From contig CALISH010000115.1 of the NCBI GenBank assembly GCA_938041275.1, positions 1 to 21,557 on the forward strand: DNA of 21,557 nt, given 5' to 3'. The stretch is from an uncultured Solobacterium sp. GTDB lineage: Bacteria > Bacillota_I > Bacilli_A > Erysipelotrichales > Erysipelotrichaceae. Under the pieces are notes generated by a model, which searched no databases, was not told the DNA's origin, and was given only the letters and a program-made list of their open reading frames with translations. Positions 14,958 to 21,557 of the stretch are shown in pieces. How positions within the stretch are numbered: the first letter of the stretch is position 1; each line of letters starts with the position of its first letter. A program made the position numbers and the translations under genes.

Positions 14958-14978
14958 TGAATTAAAATTCAATATTAT
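14958..14978 (+). promoter_or_regulatory. TetR-type operator and -10 box of the transport operon
   Basis: The palindrome TGAATT-AA-AATTCA (14958-14971) shares TGAATTAAAATT with the tetR dyad. TATTAT (14973-14978) directly after it is the same -10 as in the tetR promoter. The -35 is weak (TTAATA at 14951-14956). The arrangement indicates co-regulation by the TetR protein. Confidence 0.6.
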
Positions 14979-14987
14979 TCAATTTTG

Positions 14988-14994
14988 AAAGGAG
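14988..14994 (+). promoter_or_regulatory. Ribosome binding site that sets the first ABC gene start
   Basis: AAAGGAG lies eight bases before the ATG at 15003. An upstream in-frame TTG at 14985 would overlap it and has no Shine-Dalgarno sequence of its own, so 15003 is preferred. Confidence 0.75.
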
Positions 14995-15002
14995 AGTTGT
15001 TC

Positions 15003-16742
15003 ATGCCGGAAAAAGAATTAAGAAAAAAAGTGATTGGAAAAAATGGCTTATCCAATTTACTTCTTGCTTTAAAAATAGTATGTGATTTGATACCACAAAT
15101 CTTACTTGTATATTTGATTAGTTCTTTAATCACAAACAATATTAACGAAGGTAATTTAAAGTATATATTCTTGGGAATCTTTATATCGTTTGTATTAAAA
15201 GGCGTGTTTTACTATTTTGCAACAAAGGTTGCTCATGAGAAAGCATACGAAAAATTGACAGAACTTAGGATAGATATTATCGGGCATCTAAAAAAACTAA
15301 GTTTGGGATTTTTCAAAGAACATAATACAGGAGAATTTACCAATATTGTTCAACATGATGTAGAGCAAGTGGAAGTATACCTTGCCCACGGGCTTCCGGA
15401 AATAATGTCAGTTACACTTCTGCCTACTATCATTTTTGTAGCCATGATTTTTGTGGATTGGCGTCTTGCACTTGGTATGATTGCCGGAGTTCCACTCATG
15501 TATTTGGTAAAAGTTCTTTCACAGAAAACAATGGATAAAAACTTTGCTATTTACTTTAACCATGAAAACAAGATGAGAGAAGAGCTAATGGAATATGTAA
15601 AAAATATTTCTGTTATTAAGGCTTTTGCTAAAGAAGAGGAGATTAGTGAAAGAACATTAAAAACGGCAAGAGAATATATTTACTGGGTTAAAAAGAGCAT
15701 GGGAGCAATTACAATTCCAATGGGACTCATTGACATATTTATGGAAATTGGAGTAGTTATTGTCATGATTTTGGGAAGTATATTTCTTTATCAGGGGAAT
15801 ATTACAACGCCTAATTTTATCCTTGCAATTATTTTATCATCTGCGTTTACTGCATCTATAAGTAAGACAGCTACATTGCAACATTTTTCTATTGTGTTTA
15901 GCGAGGCATTAAAGGCGATTGGAAAAGTTTTAACAGTTCCACTTCCAAATAAAAAGACAGAACAAGGTTTAGAATTTGGAAACATAGAATTTAAAGATGT
16001 GAATTTTGCATACGGAAAAGATGGCTTTGAGCTTAAAAATATCAATTTGACTTTTAAGAAAAATAGTTTGAATGCCTTTGTAGGAGCAAGCGGTTGTGGG
16101 AAAAGTACGGTATCTAATTTGCTTATGGGATTTTGGGATGCAGACGAAGGACAAATACTGATAAATGGAAAAGACATAAAAGAATATAGTCAAGAAAACA
16201 TCTCAATGCTGATTGGCAGTGTCGGGCAAGATGTTATCCTTTTTGATTTAAGTATTTTTGAAAATATATCAATCGGAAAACTAAATGCAACAAAAGAAGA
16301 AGTTATAGAGGCAGCTAAAAAAGCAAGATGCCATGATTTTATTTCTGCTTTACCAAATGGATATGAAACACGAGTAGGTGAAATGGGTGTTAAGTTATCC
16401 GGTGGAGAAAAACAAAGAATCTCCATAGCAAGAATGATACTTAAAAATGCACCGATTTTGATATTAGATGAAGCAATGGCAGCTGTTGATAGTGAAAATG
16501 AAAGACTAATCGGTGAAGCGATTGATGATTTAAGTAAGGATAAAACCATCATTACAATTGCTCATCATCTAAATACGATTAGAGATTCAGACCAAATTAT
16601 TGTTATGGATAAGGGTGTTGTTCTTGATGCAGGAAGCCATGAAGAGCTGATGAAAAGATGTGAGTTCTATAAGGATATGGTTGAAGCACAGAACAAGGTA
16701 GATAGATGGAATTTGAAAGAGGTGGTAACAGAAAATGTTTAG
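15003..16742 (+). CDS. ABC half-transporter 1 (fused membrane and ATPase domains, YbtP/IrtA-like)
   Basis: A 579-residue half-transporter: about six membrane segments in an exporter-type fold (about 17-300), then an ATPase domain (about 325-570). ATPase motifs: Walker A GASGCGKST (361-369), Q-loop Gln409 (VGQD), signature LSGGE (465-469), Walker B ILILDE (485-490), D-loop AAVDS and H-loop in IAHHL (His521). The D-loop context AMAAVDSENE is one I associate with the YbtP/YbtQ and IrtA/IrtB siderophore-transporter group, where exporter-fold heterodimers import iron chelates. The family also contains true exporters, so direction is inferred. All catalytic residues are present. It overlaps the next half-transporter by eight bases, and the two should form a heterodimer in the cytoplasmic membrane. 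The gene is first in the TetR-controlled operon. Confidence 0.9.
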   Translation: MPEKELRKKVIGKNGLSNLLLALKIVCDLIPQILLVYLISSLITNNINEGNLKYIFLGIFISFVLKGVFYYFATKVAHEKAYEKLTELRIDIIGHLKKLSLGFFKEHNTGEFTNIVQHDVEQVEVYLAHGLPEIMSVTLLPTIIFVAMIFVDWRLALGMIAGVPLMYLVKVLSQKTMDKNFAIYFNHENKMREELMEYVKNISVIKAFAKEEEISERTLKTAREYIYWVKKSMGAITIPMGLIDIFMEIGVVIVMILGSIFLYQGNITTPNFILAIILSSAFTASISKTATLQHFSIVFSEALKAIGKVLTVPLPNKKTEQGLEFGNIEFKDVNFAYGKDGFELKNINLTFKKNSLNAFVGASGCGKSTVSNLLMGFWDADEGQILINGKDIKEYSQENISMLIGSVGQDVILFDLSIFENISIGKLNATKEEVIEAAKKARCHDFISALPNGYETRVGEMGVKLSGGEKQRISIARMILKNAPILILDEAMAAVDSENERLIGEAIDDLSKDKTIITIAHHLNTIRDSDQIIVMDKGVVLDAGSHEELMKRCEFYKDMVEAQNKVDRWNLKEVVTENV

Positions 16743-18444
16743 AGAAATGTTAAAACTACTTACAAAAACCGGGAAGAGAGATTTGATTATATCAAGTGTA
16801 TTCTTTGCCCTTTATGGACTAAGCTCCATAGCCATGATTGTTATCGTATTTTCTATACTGTTCCAAATCTTTGATGGGACAAGTTTAGATAGACTTTATA
16901 AATATTTTATTGCGATTGGAATACTTGTAGTGTTCAAAGGTATTTGTAATATGGTTGCGGATATGAAAAAGCATAGTGCAGGTTTTGATATTGTTCAGCA
17001 AATAAGAGAACGCATGATTATCAAATTAAAGAAATTCAGTTTGGGATTTTATACCAATGAAAGACTGGGAGAGATCAATACAATTTTACACAAAGATGTT
17101 GATAATATGTCCCTTGTTGTAGGACATATGTGGTCAAGAATGTTTGGTGATTTTTTGATAGGTGCAGTCGTATTTGTTGGTCTTGCAAATATTGATATAA
17201 AGTTAGCACTGATAATGGCAGTATCCGTTCCGATTGCACTTGCCTTTCTATATATGACAATTAAGCAATCTGAAAAAATAGAAAATCAGAACAACTCAGC
17301 ACTTCTTGATATGGTTAGCTTATTTGTTGAATATGTTAGAGGAATACCTGTACTAAAGAGTTTTTCAAACAATAAGAGCTTGGATAATGAGCTTATGAAT
17401 AAAACAAAGAAGTTTGGAGAAACAAGTAAAGCAGCTTCAAGATTTAAGGCAAAACAATTATCTATATTTGGGTTTTTACTGGATATTGGATATTTAGTTC
17501 TTTTAATTGCAGGAGCAATACTTGTTATAAAGGGAAGTCTTGATGTACTTCATTTTATTATCTTTGCAGTAATTTCAAAAGAGTTTTATAAGCCGTTCGC
17601 TTCTATGGAACAACACTATATGTACTATGTTTCGGCGGTAGATAGTTACGAAAGACTTTCAAGAATTTTATATGCAGATGTAATCCCGGATAAAGTGAAT
17701 GGAATTGTTCCGAAAGATAATGATATAGCTTTTGAAAACATAGATTTTTCCTATGAAAAAGATGAATTTAAAATGGAAAAATTGAGCTTTTCTATTGCTG
17801 AAAAAACAATGACAGCCTTAGTTGGAGAATCAGGTAGTGGAAAGACTACTATAACCAACTTGCTTTTAAGATTTTATGATGTGCATAAAGGAAAAATCAC
17901 ACTCGGAGGAATTGATATAAGGGATATTCCTTATGATGAGCTTTTAGATCGTATCAGCATTGTCATGCAAAATGTTCAACTGTTTGATAACACGATTGAA
18001 GAAAACATCAGGGTAGGTAAAAAAGGAGCTACAAAAGAGGAAATCATTAAATCTGCAAAGAAAGCAAGGATACATGATTTCATTATGAGTTTACCAAAAG
18101 GTTATGAAACTGATATTGGAGAAAATGGTGGGATTCTTTCAGGTGGACAGAGACAAAGAATATCTATTGCAAGAGCTTTTCTAAAGGATGCACCTATTTT
18201 AATTCTTGATGAAATGACAAGTAATGTTGATCCTGTAAATGAATCTTTGATACAAGATGCCATTACAGAACTTGCAAAGAATAGAACTGTACTTGTGGTG
18301 GCTCATCATTTAAAAACCATTCAAAAAGCTGACCAAATTCTCGTGTTTCAAAAAGGCAATTTACTTGAAAAAGGAAAGCATGGGGAACTTCTTGAGAAAG
18401 ATGGTTACTACACAAAATTATGGAAAGCTCAGTACGAGGTATAA
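16735..18444 (+). CDS. ABC half-transporter 2 (fused membrane and ATPase domains, YbtQ/IrtB-like)
   Basis: A 569-residue partner of the preceding half-transporter, with about six membrane segments (about 15-300) followed by an ATPase domain (about 328-569). Motifs: Walker A GESGSGKTT (364-372), Q-loop Gln412, signature LSGGQ (468-472), Walker B ILILDE (488-493) and H-loop His524 in VAHHL. Both ATP sites of the predicted heterodimer look competent, unlike the asymmetric drug exporters in which one glutamate is lost. The ATG at 16735 lies inside the last codons of the upstream gene, preceded by GAGGTGG, so the pair is probably translationally coupled at 1:1. The substrate is not certain. An iron chelate or related metallophore is the leading inference because of the family and because an ECF importer follows. 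Confidence 0.9.
   Translation: MFREMLKLLTKTGKRDLIISSVFFALYGLSSIAMIVIVFSILFQIFDGTSLDRLYKYFIAIGILVVFKGICNMVADMKKHSAGFDIVQQIRERMIIKLKKFSLGFYTNERLGEINTILHKDVDNMSLVVGHMWSRMFGDFLIGAVVFVGLANIDIKLALIMAVSVPIALAFLYMTIKQSEKIENQNNSALLDMVSLFVEYVRGIPVLKSFSNNKSLDNELMNKTKKFGETSKAASRFKAKQLSIFGFLLDIGYLVLLIAGAILVIKGSLDVLHFIIFAVISKEFYKPFASMEQHYMYYVSAVDSYERLSRILYADVIPDKVNGIVPKDNDIAFENIDFSYEKDEFKMEKLSFSIAEKTMTALVGESGSGKTTITNLLLRFYDVHKGKITLGGIDIRDIPYDELLDRISIVMQNVQLFDNTIEENIRVGKKGATKEEIIKSAKKARIHDFIMSLPKGYETDIGENGGILSGGQRQRISIARAFLKDAPILILDEMTSNVDPVNESLIQDAITELAKNRTVLVVAHHLKTIQKADQILVFQKGNLLEKGKHGELLEKDGYYTKLWKAQYEV
18436..18440 (+). promoter_or_regulatory. Ribosome binding site that sets the EcfA start
   Basis: GAGGT, inside the last codons of the upstream ABC gene, lies six bases before the ATG at 18447. 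The longer in-frame reading from 18420 has no such site and would add residues not found at the start of EcfA domains. Confidence 0.7.
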
Positions 18445-18446
18445 TC

Positions 18447-19964
18447 ATGATTTTGTTAAAAGATGTTTCTTATGAATGGGAAGATGGACGAACTGCTTTA
18501 AAAAATATCAATCTTGAAATTAAAAAAGGTGAATTTGTTTTAATTTCAGGGAAAAGTGGAAGTGGTAAAAGCACTCTTGGAAGTGTAATGAATGGTCTTA
18601 TTCCACATTATTACAAAGGCAAAATGAAAGGAGAAGCCTTTGCGTCCGGAAAAGATATAAGCAAATTATTACTTCATGAAGTAGGGCATATTGTAGGGAC
18701 TGTATTTCAAGATCCAAGAAGTCAGTTTTTCACGACAACGACAGATGAAGAAATAGCTTTTGGGCTTCAAACTATCTGCAAATCAAGAGATGAAATCAAA
18801 CAGAGAGTAGAAGAAGTATATGCAGAGCTGGATACCCCGGAACTGAAAGGAAAATCTGTTTTTGAATTATCAAGCGGACAGAAACAAAAGATAGCTATTG
18901 CAAGCATCTATGCGATGAATCCGAAAGTTTTAATTTTAGATGAACCTTCAGCAAATTTGGATATGAAAGCAACATTTGACCTGTTTTTAATTTTGGAGAA
19001 ATTAAAGAAAAAAGGAACAACGGTTGTTCTAATTGAACATCGTTTGTACTATGTAAAGTCTTTATTTGACCGTTTTCTTTTGATGAAAGATGGAGAAATT
19101 GCACAGGATTTGAGTCGGGAAGAAGTTATCCATCTTGAAGGGGAGTTTTGGGATGAAAATGGACTAAGAACTCTTGAATTAGAAGAATACAGGATAAGTG
19201 AGAAGAAAGATTCATATCAATTAAATGATGAAAGTATTAGTGGAAAAGGCTTGAAATTTTGTTATCCAAGTATAACAAAGGTTGGAAATAAGCAAAAACA
19301 GTACATCTTAAATCATCTTGATTTCAATATGGAGTGCGGAAAAGCCATTGGTCTTATTGGGTTAAATGGTACCGGGAAAACTACTTTTGCAAGGGTAATT
19401 TCAGGACTTGAGAAGATAAAAGAGGGGAAAATATGGGCGGAAAAAGATAAGGAGTTGAATCATAAAGATTTAATGGATATGTCATATTTTGTCTTTCAAG
19501 ATTCAGACTATCAGTTGTTTTCGGAAAGTGTACTTGATGAAATGCTACTTGGTATTTCAAGTAAAGATAAAAAAGAAAATACTCAAAAGGCAAAGTCTAT
19601 TTTGAGTGTACTTGGCTTAGACAAATACATTGATAAGCATCCGTTTGCTTTATCAAGAGGAGAAAAACAAAGACTGACAATAGCTTGTGGAATGATGAAA
19701 CAGGCAAAGATTTTCATCTATGATGAACCAACATCAGGTTGTGATAAAGACTCAATGCTTTCCGTCGCAAAACTGATTGAAGAACAATTGAAAATTGGGA
19801 CAACAGTTTTGGTAATAAGTCATGATTTTGAGTTTTTAGCAAACACAGTGAGCAAGCTATGGGTAATGGGAGATGGAAAAATAGAAACTGTTTTAGATAT
19901 GAGTGAAAGTAATAAATTTCTCATATTAGACAAGATGAGAGGAGGTAGAGAGCTTGTCAGATAG
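18447..19964 (+). CDS. Double-ATPase EcfA protein of an ECF transporter (A-A' fusion)
   Basis: A 505-residue cytoplasmic protein with two ABC ATPase domains in one chain, doing the job of EcfA1 plus EcfA2. Domain 1 (about 1-235): Walker A GKSGSGKST (35-43), Q-loop FQDP (87-90), signature LSSGQ (141-145), Walker B VLILDE (161-166) and His198 in IEHRL. Domain 2 (about 265-500): Walker A GLNGTGKTT (305-313), Q-loop FQDS, signature LSRGE (402-406), Walker B IFIYDE (422-427) and His459. FQDP followed by Q in 'RSQFF' is typical of ECF ATPases. Dedicated ECF systems often have such a fused A protein with their own T and S genes, as here. The gene starts two bases after the upstream stop and overlaps ecfT by 11 bases. 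Substrate specificity lies in the S component. Confidence 0.92.
   Translation: MILLKDVSYEWEDGRTALKNINLEIKKGEFVLISGKSGSGKSTLGSVMNGLIPHYYKGKMKGEAFASGKDISKLLLHEVGHIVGTVFQDPRSQFFTTTTDEEIAFGLQTICKSRDEIKQRVEEVYAELDTPELKGKSVFELSSGQKQKIAIASIYAMNPKVLILDEPSANLDMKATFDLFLILEKLKKKGTTVVLIEHRLYYVKSLFDRFLLMKDGEIAQDLSREEVIHLEGEFWDENGLRTLELEEYRISEKKDSYQLNDESISGKGLKFCYPSITKVGNKQKQYILNHLDFNMECGKAIGLIGLNGTGKTTFARVISGLEKIKEGKIWAEKDKELNHKDLMDMSYFVFQDSDYQLFSESVLDEMLLGISSKDKKENTQKAKSILSVLGLDKYIDKHPFALSRGEKQRLTIACGMMKQAKIFIYDEPTSGCDKDSMLSVAKLIEEQLKIGTTVLVISHDFEFLANTVSKLWVMGDGKIETVLDMSESNKFLILDKMRGGRELVR
19940..19946 (+). promoter_or_regulatory. Strong ribosome binding site before a TTG start
   Basis: AGGAGGT is seven bases before TTG at 19954. 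It decides the ecfT start: no ATG is available nearby and the protein reads as a full EcfT from this TTG. Confidence 0.75.
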
Positions 19965-20658
19965 AAAAACTATAGATCCGAGAATAAAACTTACTCTACT
20001 TCCAATTGTTGGATTTACGAGCTTTTTTATAAGTGATACAATTCTACTTTTTGTACTAATTGTTTTTGCCTTTTTTCTATATTTATATAGCGGGATGTGG
20101 AAAAGAGCGTTACGCTTTATCTTGTTTTTTGTGCTTTTATACTGCATAGAGTTAGGGCTTGGAAAATTTTGTGAAGCAAGTATTGTATTTGCAATATATA
20201 TGTTTATTTACTTTGCATCAAGAATGACCTTAATCGCTATGTTTGGTGGATATATAACAAAGACTACAAGTGTAAGTGAAATGCTGGAAGCGTTAAATAG
20301 AATGAAAGTACCAAGAAGCATTGGTATACCTTTTAGTGTTTTGCTTAGGTTTGTACCAACTATAAAAATAGAACTCAAGGCATTAAAAGAGAATATGAAG
20401 ATTCGAGGAATTGTAACAAGCAGATTTTTCCCATTGCTACATCCAATTAAATATATTGAATATACGCTTGTTCCGCTTTTAATGAGAATGATTAAGATTT
20501 CAGATGAACTGTCAGCTTCAGCACTTATTAGAGGACTTGATAGTGATGAGAAGAGGGTAACATTAACAGAATTGCGGTTTAGAAAAACAGACTTAATGAT
20601 TGGACTATTAGGAGCTTTGATGATTGCTCTTGTGATAGTAATACAGAAAATTTATTAG
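19954..20658 (+). CDS. Energy-coupling factor transmembrane protein EcfT
   Basis: A 234-residue EcfT (CbiQ-like) scaffold that links the ATPases to the substrate-binding S component in the membrane. Hydrophobic segments lie near 12-45, 50-70, 75-100 and at the C terminus (215-232). The cytoplasmic coupling helices contain the two short coupling motifs in the form IRG at 150-152 and 192-194. The family consensus is ARG, and the arginine and glycine are kept in both. DPRIKL near the N terminus is also typical. The start is TTG, 11 bases inside the end of the EcfA gene, supported by AGGAGGT. The overlap and non-ATG start suggest coupled translation. Conventional in length. Substrate not predictable from this subunit. 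Confidence 0.9.
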   Translation: MSDRKTIDPRIKLTLLPIVGFTSFFISDTILLFVLIVFAFFLYLYSGMWKRALRFILFFVLLYCIELGLGKFCEASIVFAIYMFIYFASRMTLIAMFGGYITKTTSVSEMLEALNRMKVPRSIGIPFSVLLRFVPTIKIELKALKENMKIRGIVTSRFFPLLHPIKYIEYTLVPLLMRMIKISDELSASALIRGLDSDEKRVTLTELRFRKTDLMIGLLGALMIALVIVIQKIY

Positions 20659-20668
20659 GAGGACTTTT

Positions 20669-21253
20669 ATGAAAAACAAATTGAATGGTCGTGATTTTAT
20701 TACAATCGGAATCTTTAATGCAATTGGAATTGTCATATACATGGCAGTTGCATTTGCTATGGCAACAACAGTTATTGGAGGATTTATTGCTTCAGGAGTT
20801 AGCTTTATGATAGCTGCTACCGTTTATATTCTTATGGCTGTAAAAGTTAAAAAGAAGGGTGTATTTACAATATCAGGAACGCTTCTTGGTTTAATTGCAT
20901 TGTCAGGAGGACATTTGCCTCATGCAGTCTTTGCTGTAATCGGTGGAATTATATGTGATTTGATTATAGGAAATTATGAGAGCAAGGGACGAATGATTAT
21001 TGGATATGGGACATTTGCATTAGCAGATTTTTTAGGAACAGTAATTCCTGTAATTTTATTCGGGACAGCTTCTTTTGTGGAAAGAGCATCAAAATGGAAA
21101 ATGAGCGAAGCACAAATAAATGAAGCATTATCTTATTTCAAAGTTTCGTGGGCAGTAGGATTTGGCTTGATAACTTTTGTTCTTGCTTGCATAGGAGCAT
21201 TTGTTGCAACAAGGATACTTAAAAAACATTTTGAAAAAGCAGGAGTGATTTAA
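20669..21253 (+). CDS. MptD/Trep_Strep-type ECF S component
   Basis: A 194-residue, strongly hydrophobic protein with about six membrane segments (near 12-35, 38-58, 64-84, 88-105, 112-133 and 162-185) and a basic C-terminal end (RILKKHF). Length, composition and the opening KNKLNGRDFITIGIFNAIG match what I know as the Trep_Strep/MptD family of putative ECF S components, which bind substrate within the membrane. The place directly after EcfA and EcfT supports this. The substrate of the family is not known to me. In this operon it may act with the two ABC half-transporters on the same compound. AGGAGG precedes the ATG by the usual distance, and the gap to ecfT is ten bases. It is the last gene of the transport operon. 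Confidence 0.85.
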   Translation: MKNKLNGRDFITIGIFNAIGIVIYMAVAFAMATTVIGGFIASGVSFMIAATVYILMAVKVKKKGVFTISGTLLGLIALSGGHLPHAVFAVIGGIICDLIIGNYESKGRMIIGYGTFALADFLGTVIPVILFGTASFVERASKWKMSEAQINEALSYFKVSWAVGFGLITFVLACIGAFVATRILKKHFEKAGVI

Positions 21254-21304
21254 TCAATCTTTGTTTGTGAGGAAAAAATGGATTAAATAATGGAGGTAAT
21301 TGCT

Positions 21305-21367
21305 ATGTATTATTTGGGGTCTGTTATTCATATAGAAAAAAACAATAGACCTTTTTTATACCGGTAA
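21305..21367 (+). CDS. 20-residue ORF, possible leader peptide
   Basis: ATG at 21305 follows GGAGGT at ideal distance and reads MYYLGSVIHIEKNNRPFLYR before TAA. I do not recognise it. The strong ribosome binding site makes translation likely. Its place before a terminator and the sigma-factor gene fits a leader peptide, but it could equally be the remaining start of a truncated cargo gene. It lacks the codon runs of amino-acid attenuators. Confidence 0.35.
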   Translation: MYYLGSVIHIEKNNRPFLYR

Positions 21368-21423
21368 TTATCATAAAAAATCAAATTTAAAATATAGAGA
21401 AAGAGCAAGTTTATTTCATTTCA

Positions 21424-21464
21424 GAGGACTTCTTATGCTTATGTGCAGAAGTCCTCCTTTTTTT
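21424..21464 (+). terminator. Strong rho-independent terminator
   Basis: GAGGACTTCT (21424-21433) and AGAAGTCCTC (21447-21456) form a perfect 10-bp stem with a 13-base loop, followed by seven T (21458-21464). It would end the transport operon or attenuate transcription into the sigma-factor gene 40 bases downstream. Confidence 0.85.
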
Positions 21465-21487
21465 GTCTAAAAACGCAGACAAAAAAA
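21458..21487 (+). repeat. Second hairpin using the terminator T tract
   Basis: TTTTTTTGTCT (21458-21468) and AGACAAAAAAA (21477-21487) are perfect 11-base complements with an 8-base loop. The left arm contains the whole T tract of the preceding terminator. The right arm ends three bases before the GGAGG of the next gene. Confidence 0.6.
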
Positions 21488-21504
21488 GAAATGGAGGAAA
21501 TTAA

Positions 21505-21557
21505 ATGCCAAAAGAATATTACCTTTATGTCAACGGACAAAGGGTTAAAGTCAGCGA
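21505..21557 (+). CDS. Start of a sigma-70-like factor of conjugative-element type (partial)
   Basis: Only 17 complete codons are in the window, reading MPKEYYLYVNGQRVKVS, with GGAGG at good spacing before the ATG. This opening is one I associate with small sigma-70-family proteins found in integrative conjugative elements of Firmicutes, where they lie near regulatory and recombination modules. The fragment is too short for a domain call, so the assignment rests on recall of similar N termini and on the accessory setting. The gene runs off the right edge. Confidence 0.5.
   Translation, partial: MPKEYYLYVNGQRVKVS

Larger units (their letters stand above)
21254..21504 (+). other. Leader-like region between the S component and the sigma factor
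   Basis: This 251-base stretch carries a 20-residue ORF with a strong Shine-Dalgarno sequence, an AT-rich part, a strong terminator and a second hairpin that uses the terminator's T tract. It resembles an attenuator-type leader in front of the next gene. No clear promoter is visible within it. Confidence 0.5.

Noticed and set aside
14985..15002. TTG start 18 bases upstream for the first ABC gene
   Set aside because: AAAGGAG overlaps this reading and is correctly spaced for the ATG at 15003; nothing supports the TTG.
15791..16552. Long minus-strand open frames across the ABC transporter gene
   Set aside because: They mirror a strongly conserved ABC ATPase coding region, lack ribosome binding sites and show no recognisable protein pattern.

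Overview
The window looks like a low-GC Firmicutes chromosome with an accessory segment at its right end. The conserved part (pcrA, ligA, an EamA permease, gatC-gatA-gatB, then a RumA/RlmCD-type methyltransferase) keeps the order I recall from Bacillus subtilis (pcrA-ligA ... gatCAB ... yefA). Short intergenic gaps, AT-rich codons and strong AGGAG-type ribosome binding sites also fit Firmicutes. An Erysipelotrichia-like genome is my best guess, but that assignment is an impression and cannot be proven from the sequence alone.

Left block (1-2880, minus strand): three tightly coupled genes are read right to left. They are a class I SAM-dependent methyltransferase, an RluA-family pseudouridine synthase whose ATG overlaps the methyltransferase stop, and a membrane-anchored VanY/M15-like protein that has lost both zinc-binding histidines. 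They diverge from pcrA; each side has its own extended -10 element.

Central block (2960-13010, plus strand): PcrA helicase and a divergent NAD-dependent DNA ligase (1-nt gap), an EamA permease, the GatCAB tRNA amidotransferase with its own promoter and one-base stop/start overlaps, a single-pass membrane protein of unknown function, a terminator, and a 23S rRNA uracil-C5 methyltransferase. This is housekeeping DNA: repair and replication, indirect aminoacylation of tRNA-Gln/Asn, and rRNA modification.

Right block (13011-21557, plus strand): visibly more AT-rich and accessory. It begins just after the 3' end of the rumA-type gene, a gene class used as an insertion site by some mobile elements. 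It holds a zinc-ribbon protein of unknown function with a palindrome in its promoter, about 310 bases of structured non-coding DNA, a TetR regulator with an operator-like dyad, and a polycistronic transport operon. The operon encodes two ABC half-transporters of the YbtP/YbtQ-IrtA/IrtB type, a double-ATPase EcfA protein, an EcfT transmembrane protein and an MptD/Trep_Strep-type S component. It is followed by a 20-residue ORF, a strong terminator and the start of a conjugative-element-type sigma factor. The likely logic is a TetR-controlled uptake cassette, perhaps for iron-chelate, haem or another metallophore, carried as cargo of an integrative element whose core lies beyond the right edge.

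No rRNA, tRNA, CRISPR array or intact insertion sequence was recognised.
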